Source: Treponema sp.
GTDB taxonomy: Bacteria; Spirochaetota; Spirochaetia; Treponematales; Treponemataceae
Length of the DNA: 64,000 nucleotides
Direction: 5' to 3'
NCBI GenBank assembly: GCA_016288205.1
Contig: JAEEYO010000015.1
Location: forward strand, 62,001-126,000
The notes beneath the pieces are model-generated. The model was not told the origin of the DNA, searched no databases, and saw only the letters and a list, made by a program, of their open reading frames with translations. Positions 51,541-60,630 of the stretch are shown here, in pieces; the first letter of the stretch is position 1, and the number at the start of each line of letters is the position of its first letter. The position numbers and the translations under genes were made by a program.

Positions 51541-54354
51541 CTAGCGGATCTTTGCCATAAGCTGCACCCTGCTGTGCACGTCAAGTTTTTTGAAGACGTT
51601 CTTTTTGTGTGTCACCACCGTCCCCGGAGAGATGCAAAGATTATCCGCAATCTCCTTGTCGCTGAGCCCCTGCGAAATCAGCATGGCAATCTGTCTCTCC
51701 CTTGCCGAAAGCTCATGCTCGTCAAACAACGTTTTCTGGCTGTCGGTAAGCGAAATATCAGAACTGCCTGATATTAGTTTCTGTCCCGGCTCCACAGTTC
51801 TTCTCTCTTGCGTCTCAGTCCTGGTATCCGCATCATCCGAAGCTCCCTTGTTTCCGTAGAGAGCCTTGTTGACAATGGAAAAGACATTCCGCTGAATCAT
51901 CTTGGAAAGCGAGTAGATTGTATATATTGTCCTGTAAAGCTCATCCTTCGTGAATGGCGGAATCAGACAGGCAGCGGCACCACGTCGGATAAACTCATTC
52001 TGCTTTGAAGCCTCCGAAAGCGGAAGCATCAAAATGAAAGGAATGTCCTGAAGCGAAATTACGTCCGAACACTTTCTGAAAAGCTCCATGCCGCTTATGA
52101 CCGGAAGAATGTAATTGCAGATTATGATGTCCGGCTTGTGACCATTAGATTGAAGGAAATTCCACGCGTCCGCACCCGATGACATTGTGTAGAGCACGCA
52201 ATGCCCGTGAAGAAGTCCCTCCATGAATTTCATGACCATGATGTTCTCCTCCGCCAACAGGATTACGGGAGGTCTGCCGCCGACGGAAAACATATCGTCC
52301 GTAATCGCAGGCTCCATATCAGAGTCAGTAAATTTTTTGTTATACTCACTCTCGAACTTTGAGGTAAGGGCAGGAAGATCCGCGCTCTGGGCAATCTGAT
52401 TCTCCTCCTTGAAAGAAATGCGAAAAACAAATCCGTCCCGGAATTCACTCTGTGTAAGCCGTCCCTCGTAAAGCTCCAGGACCTTTCTCACCAGCCTGAA
52501 GTCAAGTCCGTTGGTCTCATTTTCCTCCTGCTCAGTAAAATCTTCCTCGCTGGTCCTCTTGTGGATTATGTCGTGCACAGAAGGCTCCGTCGCGCAGTCC
52601 ATGATTACTGTGACAGTATTTCCGCTTTTTTCCAGCCTCAGATTCAAGCTCGAATTCGGCCTTGCATAACGGATTGTGGTGTAAAGAGAATTCGTAAAGA
52701 CAAGCTCTATCAGGCTCTGGTTCGCAAGGATGATTGTTCCGTCCTCCACATCGGTCTTGAAATCAATCTCCACCATTTTTCTTGACGCAATGAGCCGCGC
52801 GGTCTCGACACAGCTCAGATAAAACTCCTTCAGAAGAATCCTGTTTACCTCAAGCGGCCTTCCAGACCCCAATGACGCGAGAGCCGTAAGATAGTCGTTG
52901 GTCTGGACGGCGGAACGCTCAACAATTCCCTGAATTTTCTGCACCGACTCCACATGGGATTTCATCTGCGGAAGTCTTAGCGCGCTGGTGATTGTGTTGC
53001 TGAGTTTAAGCAGCTGCTCCGTGACGGAATCAAAAAGCCCCCTTTCCTCACGCAGGGCAAAAAGCGATTTCCTGCAGTTATCAATCTCCCGGCGCTGAAC
53101 GTCAAGTTTTCTCCGCGTCTTTTCAATTATCATTCTGACCGCCGGAATGCACATGGAAAGGAGCATGAAATCATAAAGGAAGTAATCCCTGTTCAGCACG
53201 ATGGTCTCTTTCGGAATGGCGACCGAAAAACGCAGCAGATTCGAAATGGCAATATATATGAAGAGAAGCAGCATGGGAATCCACCAGTAGGTCACGTAGA
53301 ACATGTCCGAATGGGGTCTTTTCCTGCCCCGGAACCACATGACAAAAAGACCGAGGCTCATCACGATTACCGCGACCGAGTAGATTCCGAACGCGAGCGA
53401 CGGACTGTACGCCACAAGGACGAGCAGGGACGCTATGGCATTTGTTCCGATTATCCCCGTCATCTCCCACCTGAAAATCTTCATGTCCATGGTCTCGCTG
53501 ACAATCCGGCAGAAAGAAACGGCGGTCATGCTCAGAACAGCAAAGGTCATAAAGTACGTGAGTCTCGGAGCGTGCGGAATTACGGCGATGAAATTCCAGA
53601 TGAAAACCTGCCCCAGTCCCTTGATTTGCAGCATCAGCAGGAACTGCAGGAAAGCGGTTATGCCCAGAAGAAGATAGGCGGAATCCTTGAAGACAAGGGC
53701 GATCGCAAAGATGATGACAATCAGCACGAAGCAGATTACGATGATGCCGAAGTTGAAGGTCGCAAGAATCAGGTTTGAGGAATTGTAGTTTCTTGCAGGC
53801 TGCAGCGAGAAGCTTACCGGAGCTCCCAGATACGCGCACATTCTGACTCTTACCCTGTGGACCGGACCGTCAGACAAATCGGACTCATCCAGAGGGATTA
53901 CAAGACGCCACGAGGGCACGGACATATAGCTTTTCTTCAGGCTGCGACCCGTCCTTCCGTAAAATTTCCAAGCCCCGTCCTTCATGATAAAAAGCTCGGC
54001 GATGTCAATGTGCTCGCTGCCAAGATCCAGATAAAAATTCTTGCCGTCCTCAGCCTGGGTATCCTTAAAGGCAAGCTCCACCCAAAGAACCCCCTTGTAG
54101 AAACCCGTGCTGAACGAGCGCGCAATCGGATGAAAATAAGAGCTCGGTATCTGATTGCACCGCATGGTAGCGGTACCATCATTATAGTAGGAGACTTCAA
54201 GCGGTATGCTCAGGTTCTTCGGCTGCTCAACCTCCAAAATTCCCAGTTCCTTTGTGGTAGAAAAGATATAGCGTGCCTGAGAGTCGGCTTTTACCATGAA
54301 AAACAGCAAAAAAACAAGCAAAAACGCCCTTTTTAGTGACTCAAAATGCTTCAT
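51541..54354 (-). CDS. 7TM receptor / degenerate kinase / degenerate receiver / LuxR-HTH fusion
   Basis: 937 residues. Signal peptide, a 7TMR-DISM extracellular domain (to ~190), seven membrane helices (~195-400), a coiled coil, then a kinase-like ATPase region in which only the N-box Asn remains (LVFTNSLYTTIRYA) and G1 is lost (DCATEPS). A receiver-like domain follows with the phospho-Asp replaced by Asn (IIICNYILPVISGMELF). The C-terminus is a LuxR helix-turn-helix: LSARERQIAMLISQGLSDKE, IADNLCISPGTVVTHKKNVF. I infer a membrane-bound transcription factor that works without phosphotransfer. The promoter lies only six bases from the ATG. Confidence 0.9.
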   Translation of the reverse strand: MKHFESLKRAFLLVFLLFFMVKADSQARYIFSTTKELGILEVEQPKNLSIPLEVSYYNDGTATMRCNQIPSSYFHPIARSFSTGFYKGVLWVELAFKDTQAEDGKNFYLDLGSEHIDIAELFIMKDGAWKFYGRTGRSLKKSYMSVPSWRLVIPLDESDLSDGPVHRVRVRMCAYLGAPVSFSLQPARNYNSSNLILATFNFGIIVICFVLIVIIFAIALVFKDSAYLLLGITAFLQFLLMLQIKGLGQVFIWNFIAVIPHAPRLTYFMTFAVLSMTAVSFCRIVSETMDMKIFRWEMTGIIGTNAIASLLVLVAYSPSLAFGIYSVAVIVMSLGLFVMWFRGRKRPHSDMFYVTYWWIPMLLLFIYIAISNLLRFSVAIPKETIVLNRDYFLYDFMLLSMCIPAVRMIIEKTRRKLDVQRREIDNCRKSLFALREERGLFDSVTEQLLKLSNTITSALRLPQMKSHVESVQKIQGIVERSAVQTNDYLTALASLGSGRPLEVNRILLKEFYLSCVETARLIASRKMVEIDFKTDVEDGTIILANQSLIELVFTNSLYTTIRYARPNSSLNLRLEKSGNTVTVIMDCATEPSVHDIIHKRTSEEDFTEQEENETNGLDFRLVRKVLELYEGRLTQSEFRDGFVFRISFKEENQIAQSADLPALTSKFESEYNKKFTDSDMEPAITDDMFSVGGRPPVILLAEENIMVMKFMEGLLHGHCVLYTMSSGADAWNFLQSNGHKPDIIICNYILPVISGMELFRKCSDVISLQDIPFILMLPLSEASKQNEFIRRGAAACLIPPFTKDELYRTIYTIYSLSKMIQRNVFSIVNKALYGNKGASDDADTRTETQERRTVEPGQKLISGSSDISLTDSQKTLFDEHELSARERQIAMLISQGLSDKEIADNLCISPGTVVTHKKNVFKKLDVHSRVQLMAKIR

Positions 54355-54434
54355 AGTACCATTATACCATTAAAACGGGTAAAATCAAGAGAAAAATACC
54401 ATAAAAATGGGGTAGATACCCCGCGTTTATGGTA
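54355..54434 (-). promoter_or_regulatory. Leaderless promoter and 38-bp dyad upstream of the LuxR fusion
   Basis: Minus strand TTGATT (54388-54383), 16 bases, TATAAT (54366-54361), six bases to ATG 54354. Upstream is a symmetric dyad at 54397-54434: outer arms TACCATAAA / TTTATGGTA and inner arms GGGGTA / TACCCC, 15 of 19 positions paired. TACCAT half-sites recur at 54357, 54365 and 54397. Confidence 0.7.
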
Positions 54435-54444
54435 GATACTGGAC

Positions 54445-54630
54445 TTGCGGAATTCAGCAACTCCCATTAATATAGTCAACAGTTAAATAAAAAAAGTGAT
54501 TGATGTATAAAGTCTTGTAGGAGAGAGTTACAGGATTTTCGGACATCGGAGAGAGACAAGAAAAATACAAAGGTAAAAATCTTTCAAGAACGCTGGTTAA
54601 TCTGAAAAGCTTAATCAGCGTATTTTTTTG
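54445..54630 (+). ncRNA. Candidate small RNA with own promoter and terminator
   Basis: Plus strand TTGCGG (54445-54450), 17 bases, TAATAT (54468-54473); expected start near 54480. A strong terminator hairpin at 54590-54621 (ACGCTGGTTAA pairs with TTAATCAGCGT) is followed by ATTTTTTT. No ORF longer than five codons lies between. The T run is on the plus strand, while both flanking genes are on the minus strand. The product would be ~150 bases. Confidence 0.5.
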
Positions 54631-54657
54631 TCCCCAGTGCCGATTTTCAGGACATGA

Positions 54658-57600
54658 CTACTGCAGGAAATAAGTCCTCATCTTTCCCTTGCCCTTCACC
54701 TCTACGTCCACGCCTTCACTGTAAGAGAACAAATCCCGTGTCTGCTCGAAGACCGCTTCCGTCACGTGAATCTTTTTTGGAATTCCCGTGCTTTCCATCC
54801 TGCTCGCGACATTTACCGTATCGCCCCAAATGTCATAGATGAATTTCGATTTTCCGATTACACCCGCCACAAGATTTCCACAGTTGATGCCGACCCTGAT
54901 GTCCACATTGAATCCGGTCTCTTCGTTAAACCTGCTCACATCCTCCAAAAGTCCCTGCGCAAATTTTATCATTCGCACCGTGTTTTCGCCGTCGTCCTCA
55001 GAAGAAAGACCACAGGCCGCCATATATGCGTCTCCAATCGTCTTGATTTTCTCGATGCCCTCACGCCTTGCCCTCTCGTCGAATTTTGAGACCATCTGGT
55101 TCAGCATGGTGACAACCTTTTCCGCAGAAAGAGAGTCGCTCATTTTCGTAAAATTCACTATGTCGGTAAAAAGCACCGCGACATCCGGGAATTTCTTTGC
55201 TATGGTCTTGTCAGGATGATCGGTCAATTCTTTGGCGACTTCAGAGGGAAGAATGTTCAGAAGAAGCTTTTCCGACTTTTCATTCGCGACTTTCAGTTCC
55301 TGGGTCCGCTCCTCGACTTTTTTCTCCAGCACAATCTGGTAGCGTCTCATCTTGTAGATTTTGTACCGCACGGAAAGGACGGAAATCAATCCGACAGCAA
55401 GCACAATCAGAATCCAGAACCAGGGTCTCTGCCAAATGTGCGGGAGCTTGGTGATTGTTACGGGCATGCTCGGCTCGCTTTCAAGTCCATCGTTGTTGAG
55501 CGCCGTTACGTAAAATTTGTATGTGCCCGGCTTGATGTTCGTATATGAGACGGTCCTCAGGCTTCCCCAGTCAGAATAATCGGATTCAAAGCCCTCGAGT
55601 CTGTAGCGGAACATGACCCTTTCCGGAGCCATGGATGTAATTCCAGTGTATTTTATGCTCAGACGCTTGGCAGTCGGCGGAACGATGATTTCCTCTCCGT
55701 GATAGTCGAAATGCTCCGAGTCAATTGAATACCCCTGGACTTCAACTCTCGGTGCCCTTTGCTTTCCCCCGGATCTTATCGGACTGTAGAGTGCGAATCC
55801 ATCCACCAGAGTGAACCACAAATTCCCGGACGAATCCTTGAGAGAACATGACGTGGATGTGACACCGCCCGTGTTCAGTCCGTCCGCTTTTCCGTAATTG
55901 TGCACGGTGAGTTTTACCCTTGTCCTTTCAATCACTTCCTGCATTTCGGACATCCTTGCGGAAATGATTCCCTTGTTGGAGAGCATCCACGCAGTGCCGG
56001 TAAAATCAGTGAGCAGCTGAAAAACACTGTCGGTTCCCAATCCATTCAGGGAATTGAAATTCACGAATTTTCCGGTCTCCTTGTCAAGGCGGGAAAGTCC
56101 GGTTCCAGTGCCAATCCAGACAGCGCCGTCCTCCTCATGGATTTTAAAAATCACGTTTCCGGCAAGTCCGTCGCCGGTGGTGTAATGCTTGGCAACTTTT
56201 TCATCCCTCAGGATATAGACTCCGCCTCCGTTTGTTCCGACCCAAATCTGTTTTTCAGAATCCTCGTAAAGCCACATGATGTAATTGTTGCTCATGTCCA
56301 AGCTGGCAGAAAGATTTTCAACCTTTCCGTCCCTTCGGATTACATTCAGGCCACGTGCGGTACCCACATAATACTCGCCCTTCGTCGTCTTGATTGAGAC
56401 ACGGTTTCGGTTTCCGGCAATCCCGTCGTCCACGGACCAAGTTTTTATGCTTCCGTCCTTGAACATGCTGATTTGCGGAATGTCGTTGGAGAATGCTGAC
56501 ACTATGATTTCACCGTCGCCGGTAGCTCCCACATGACGGATTCGTACTCCCTGCGTCAATTCCGTGAGTTTGTTTGTAGTGAAGGCCCCGTCCTTGTAAC
56601 AAAGGAGCCCCATATCCGAACCAAGCCAGACAAGATTTCTCATTTTGTCTTCACAGATTGCATTGATCGCGCTGTCCGTCTTTACGGTAAGGAATTTTCC
56701 ACGGGTCATTTTGTAAAGTCCCCCGCGGTTCAGTCCAAGCCAGATGTTTCCCTCGTCATCCTCAAGGATTTCATTCACACCGTCATCGGGAAGTCCGTTG
56801 CTTGAGTCGAAATACGCGAAGTTTCCGTTGTGAATGACCACCACCCCTTTGTCGGTGCCAATCCACATGTTTCCGGATAAATCCTGCACAATGTCAGTGA
56901 CGACGGATCCAGCCTCATTGTCGTGGCTCAAATCATAGACGGTTTCTTTTCCGTCAGAAACTTTTACCGCGTAATGCGGCTCCACGGAAAACCAGAATGC
57001 ACCCATATTATCCTGGGTCACATCGTAAATTTCCTTCGCATCCAGGGATTTGAATCCGCCGAATCTTTTTAGGACGGAATTTTCATAAATGTACGCATTG
57101 CTTCCGGTCGTCATCCAAATTCTTCCGCTGGTATCGCAGTAAAGCCCGGAAACGGTTATCTTCTCTGTTATGTCCCTGTCGAGCTCAGGAAAACACACCT
57201 GTCTGTTCGGAGTCATGTAGCAGAGGCCGGTCGCGGTTCCAATCCAAATGTTGTGGTCAAAATCCTCGGCAAGCACATTGACCTTATTGTTCAAAAGTCC
57301 GTTGTCCACGGTATATTTCGTTACGGAGCCGTCCGGAGAAATGCAGGAAAGTCCCTCGTCGTTGTGTCCCACCCAGAGGTTCCCCGCAGAGTCCTGCAAA
57401 ACCGAATGTGCCGTGGCAAAATTGTATTTTTCATCTACGGCGCGGTTGTAAAGGGTGAATTCAACTCCATCAAAGCGGACAAGACCGTCGTAAGTCCCCA
57501 GATAGATATACCCCTTGTCATCCTGCATGAGATCCACAACCGTCATGCCGGGAAGGCCGTCCTCCGTGGTCCAGTTTTTTCCAACATAATCATTCAAAAA

Positions 57601-57684
57601 ACTTTGATCGACACCGGGAGCTGAAAAAACTTCGGCACAGAGCAAAGCCGTCAAAATAAAACAAACAGAGATCCTCTTAAGCAT
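54658..57684 (-). CDS. Beta-propeller / Y_Y_Y receptor with class III adenylate cyclase
   Basis: 1008 residues from ATG 57684; the frame is open further upstream but that part is not protein-like and crosses the promoter. Signal peptide LKRISVCFILTALLCAEVFS, then two-component-type propeller repeats (residues ~25-640: GYIYLGTYDGLVRFDGVEF, NLWVGHNDEGLSCI, NIWIGTATGLCYM), a Y_Y_Y domain (~690-760), one membrane helix, a coiled coil, and a cyclase domain: LFTDIVNFTKMSDSL, KTIGDAYMAACGL, DIRVGINCGNLVAGVIG, YDIWGDTVNVASRME. Both metal Asp residues are present. A periplasmic signal probably controls cAMP synthesis inside. Confidence 0.93.
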   Translation of the reverse strand: MLKRISVCFILTALLCAEVFSAPGVDQSFLNDYVGKNWTTEDGLPGMTVVDLMQDDKGYIYLGTYDGLVRFDGVEFTLYNRAVDEKYNFATAHSVLQDSAGNLWVGHNDEGLSCISPDGSVTKYTVDNGLLNNKVNVLAEDFDHNIWIGTATGLCYMTPNRQVCFPELDRDITEKITVSGLYCDTSGRIWMTTGSNAYIYENSVLKRFGGFKSLDAKEIYDVTQDNMGAFWFSVEPHYAVKVSDGKETVYDLSHDNEAGSVVTDIVQDLSGNMWIGTDKGVVVIHNGNFAYFDSSNGLPDDGVNEILEDDEGNIWLGLNRGGLYKMTRGKFLTVKTDSAINAICEDKMRNLVWLGSDMGLLCYKDGAFTTNKLTELTQGVRIRHVGATGDGEIIVSAFSNDIPQISMFKDGSIKTWSVDDGIAGNRNRVSIKTTKGEYYVGTARGLNVIRRDGKVENLSASLDMSNNYIMWLYEDSEKQIWVGTNGGGVYILRDEKVAKHYTTGDGLAGNVIFKIHEEDGAVWIGTGTGLSRLDKETGKFVNFNSLNGLGTDSVFQLLTDFTGTAWMLSNKGIISARMSEMQEVIERTRVKLTVHNYGKADGLNTGGVTSTSCSLKDSSGNLWFTLVDGFALYSPIRSGGKQRAPRVEVQGYSIDSEHFDYHGEEIIVPPTAKRLSIKYTGITSMAPERVMFRYRLEGFESDYSDWGSLRTVSYTNIKPGTYKFYVTALNNDGLESEPSMPVTITKLPHIWQRPWFWILIVLAVGLISVLSVRYKIYKMRRYQIVLEKKVEERTQELKVANEKSEKLLLNILPSEVAKELTDHPDKTIAKKFPDVAVLFTDIVNFTKMSDSLSAEKVVTMLNQMVSKFDERARREGIEKIKTIGDAYMAACGLSSEDDGENTVRMIKFAQGLLEDVSRFNEETGFNVDIRVGINCGNLVAGVIGKSKFIYDIWGDTVNVASRMESTGIPKKIHVTEAVFEQTRDLFSYSEGVDVEVKGKGKMRTYFLQ

Positions 57685-57787
57685 AAAGTAATTATAAATT
57701 AGGTTCGGAAAAAAATCAACTGAACACGAATTTGTTAAGTAACGTTTCGCTAGACACAGACGGAATCTTGCGTTATAATCATTCTGT
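57685..57787. promoter_or_regulatory. Divergent leaderless promoters for the cyclase and trxB
   Basis: Minus: TTGATT (57719-57714), 17 bases, TATAAT (57696-57691), six bases to ATG 57684. Plus: TAGACA (57751-57756), 17 bases, TATAAT (57774-57779), eight bases to ATG 57788. Neither gene has a ribosome site. Confidence 0.7.
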
Positions 57788-58735
57788 ATGGGTAATAATA
57801 TAGAAGATAATTTCGAATTCATCATAATCGGGGCGGGAGCTGCGGGTCTTTCTGCGGCACAATATGCTTCCCGGGCAAACATAAAGACTCTCGTAATTGA
57901 CCAGGGACTTCCGGGCGGACAGGCGACGAACATCTCAAACCTTGAGAACTATCCCGGGGTTTTTCCTCCCGTAAGCGGTCCCGCGTGGATTGAGAGCATG
58001 AAAAATCAGGCGGAGTCCTTCGGCGCAAAAATCATCCAGGCGCAGGTTTCCAAGGCACAGCGTACGGACGGCGGTTTTTCAGTCGAAACCTCAAGGGGCG
58101 TATTTTCATCCGACACAATGCTGATTGCGACCGGAGCCGAGCACAGAAAGCTTGCCATTCCGGGTGAGACAGAGCTTTCAGGACGCGGAGTTTCATATTG
58201 TGCCACATGCGACGGCCCCTTTTTCAGGAACAAGAGCGTCGTGGTTGTAGGAGGCGGAGACTCAGCTTGCGACGAGGCAACATATCTTTCCACAATCTGC
58301 TCCAGCGTAACGATCGTGCACAGAAAATCACAGTTCAGAGCTCAAAAAGCAGTGGCGGCAAGGGTGCTCTCAAACCCGAAGATAACGGTACGCTTCAACT
58401 CACAGCTCACTCAGATCCTCGGCGAGAAAAAGGTTTCCTCGGTGGAACTCACCGACACAATCACGGGGGAAAAATCCACTCTGGAGACATCGGCGGTATT
58501 CATTTTCGTCGGCATGATTCCACGCACGGGACTTTTCAGCGAGCTCACATTTGATGATGCCGGCTACATCAAGACCAGCGAGGACATGGAGACATCGGTG
58601 CCGGGACTTTTTGCGGCGGGTGACGTGAGATCAAAATCCTTCCGGCAGATTGTGACGGCATGTTCGGACGGTGCCATCGCGGCAAATACGGCTGCAAAAT
58701 TCCTAAGAGAAAAAAACAACGAGGTCTACAAATAA
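57788..58735 (+). CDS. trxB: Thioredoxin reductase
   Basis: 315 residues. FAD site FIIIGAGAAGLSAAQYASRA, redox pair in YCATCDGPFF, NADPH site VVVVGGGDSACDEATYL, and the C-terminal LFAAGDVRSKSFRQIVTACS. It reduces thioredoxin with NADPH in the cytoplasm. The GH3 gene starts right at its stop. Transcript probably leaderless (see promoter). Confidence 0.95.
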   Translation: MGNNIEDNFEFIIIGAGAAGLSAAQYASRANIKTLVIDQGLPGGQATNISNLENYPGVFPPVSGPAWIESMKNQAESFGAKIIQAQVSKAQRTDGGFSVETSRGVFSSDTMLIATGAEHRKLAIPGETELSGRGVSYCATCDGPFFRNKSVVVVGGGDSACDEATYLSTICSSVTIVHRKSQFRAQKAVAARVLSNPKITVRFNSQLTQILGEKKVSSVELTDTITGEKSTLETSAVFIFVGMIPRTGLFSELTFDDAGYIKTSEDMETSVPGLFAAGDVRSKSFRQIVTACSDGAIAANTAAKFLREKNNEVYK

Positions 58736-60460
58736 ATGAAAGCGAAAAGACTTCTGTGGATTCCATTATTTTTTGTACTGTGCTTTATACCTATTTGGTC
58801 CCAGGCCACATCAGCGACGGAGCTTCCCGAGGACATTGACTTCTGGAGCGACTATCCGGCGGAGCAGCTCGCAAGGACGATCACCGACCGCATGACCGAC
58901 GAGGAGCTTTTTTCCCAGATTCTGATGTTCGGATGGGCAGGAGCAGAGCCAAGCGACTTGCTGAACTCATGGGTCACGAACAGGGGACTCGGCAGCGTAA
59001 AAGTCTTCGGATGGAACACGGCGAACATACAGCAGGTGGCGCGCTCGGTAAAACAGGTGCAGGAAGAGGCATCCCAGCGCAGGTTCAAAATCCCGCTCTT
59101 TGTCGCGACGGACCAGGAGGGAGGATACATCAGGCACGTAAAGGGAGAGACCTCAGTAACACCGGGAAACCTCGCCATAGGTGCCTCAGGATACCCCATC
59201 GACTCCTATTACTCAGGATATTACATCAACCGTGAGATACGCGCGCTCGGAATCAACATGAACTTCGCCCCCACGGTGGATCTTTACACGAACCTCGACT
59301 CATCCGTAATCGGACCACGCTCATTCGGCGTAAAACCGGACAATGCGGGAATCCTCGGTGTGGAATTCGCCAAGGGATCCTCAGACGCGGGCGTGATTCC
59401 GACGGCAAAGCATTTCCCCGGTCACGGAGACACAAGCATAGACAGCCACGGTCGTCTTCCCCAGATCCAGATTTCCGAGGAGACCTTCAAAAACCGCGAG
59501 CTCGTCCCTTTCAAGCATCTCATCCGCGCGAACATCCCCGCAATCATGAGCGGACACCTCAGCTTCCCGCAGATTGAGACCGACGGAACCCCCGCAAGTC
59601 TTTCAAAGCACATGCTCACGGATTTGCTGCGCGGAGAACTCGGCTTCAAGGGAATCATAATCACCGACGACATGATGATGGTGGGAGCGATCGGATTCGC
59701 GGGAAGTTTCTCAAAGGCTGTGACAATGGCAATCAGGGCCGGAAACGACATAATCATCTCATCCACCACAGCCCCTCTGAACAGCGCGCTCTGGACCGAG
59801 AATCTTGCCCTGATGAAATCTGACTCGGAATTCCACGCAAGGGTAAAGGACGCCGCATACCGTGTGATTCTCTCAAAGCTACAGTATTTCAAATCCGAGA
59901 ACGCCGCACCGCTCTACCCCGACGACACGAAAATCTACGACTCCATCCCGGACAAGGACGGAGAAAAATTCTTCTTGGAGCAGGCATGCCGTTCAATCAG
60001 CGTGTACAAAAAAGGCGATTCGCTTCCTCTCAAGCTCGGTGAGGATGGCAGCATGTTGATTGCAGGACCCTTCCAGAATTTCTTCAACGAAGGAACCAGA
60101 CGCTACCCCAACGCAAGGACCTTCCATTTCAGCTATGACCTCCGCTCGGACGAAAGCAATTTCTCGGAATGGGACGCGACAGGACTCCAATCCGCGGCAA
60201 GGGCATACGACACGATTGTCATCGCTGTATATGACTGGCACACGGCGAACATAGCGAAACGGCTCAAGAACTCGGGTAAAAAAGTCATAATCTTCTCGGT
60301 TCTTTCCCCGGTCTATGTCCTGGACGGATTTGAATGGGCGGACACCGTAATCTGCGGCTACTCCTACTCCGACTACTCCTTCCGTGCCATGTGGGGCGTG
60401 CTGAACGGAGAATTCGAGGCAGAGGGCAAAATCCCGCTTGACCTGACGCAGGTAAACTGA
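58736..60460 (+). CDS. Exported glycoside hydrolase family 3 enzyme (NagZ-like)
   Basis: 574 residues. Signal peptide KAKRLLWIPLFFVLCFIPIW, then a GH3 barrel: LFVATDQEGGYIRHVKG, the NagZ loop TAKHFPGHGDTSIDSH and the nucleophile Asp in IIITDDMMMVGAIGF. A further domain fills residues ~400-574. GH3 NagZ-type enzymes remove N-acetylglucosamine from muropeptides; this one is exported, unlike the cytoplasmic enterobacterial NagZ. It overlaps none but starts one base after the trxB stop. Confidence 0.9.
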   Translation: MKAKRLLWIPLFFVLCFIPIWSQATSATELPEDIDFWSDYPAEQLARTITDRMTDEELFSQILMFGWAGAEPSDLLNSWVTNRGLGSVKVFGWNTANIQQVARSVKQVQEEASQRRFKIPLFVATDQEGGYIRHVKGETSVTPGNLAIGASGYPIDSYYSGYYINREIRALGINMNFAPTVDLYTNLDSSVIGPRSFGVKPDNAGILGVEFAKGSSDAGVIPTAKHFPGHGDTSIDSHGRLPQIQISEETFKNRELVPFKHLIRANIPAIMSGHLSFPQIETDGTPASLSKHMLTDLLRGELGFKGIIITDDMMMVGAIGFAGSFSKAVTMAIRAGNDIIISSTTAPLNSALWTENLALMKSDSEFHARVKDAAYRVILSKLQYFKSENAAPLYPDDTKIYDSIPDKDGEKFFLEQACRSISVYKKGDSLPLKLGEDGSMLIAGPFQNFFNEGTRRYPNARTFHFSYDLRSDESNFSEWDATGLQSAARAYDTIVIAVYDWHTANIAKRLKNSGKKVIIFSVLSPVYVLDGFEWADTVICGYSYSDYSFRAMWGVLNGEFEAEGKIPLDLTQVN

Positions 60461-60630
60461 TTTATACAAAAAAAACTTTTTTTTCCTTGCATGTTACCTT
60501 TAAAAGCGTTAAAATGTTTTATAGGCAGGCATGCGATCATGAATTTGGTCTGACATGCCCACAGGTCACTCTTTCCGCAAGGATAAAGTGTTAAAATCTT
60601 CTATATTATATATTATAAATGGAGTTCATT
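60461..60630 (+). other. Structured intergenic leader upstream of the SH3 protein gene
   Basis: 170 bases with two possible hairpins: GGCATG pairing CATGCC (about 60532-60560) and CACTCTTTCC-GCAA-GGATAAAGTG (60567-60590), a stem with a GCAA tetraloop. Ribosome site GGAG precedes ATG 60631. It could be an RNA regulatory element; I recognise no known riboswitch. Confidence 0.3.

Noticed and set aside
57685-57933. Longer N-terminus for the propeller-cyclase (83 extra codons)
   Set aside because: The extension crosses the promoter and the trxB start, and the shorter form starts with a normal signal peptide.
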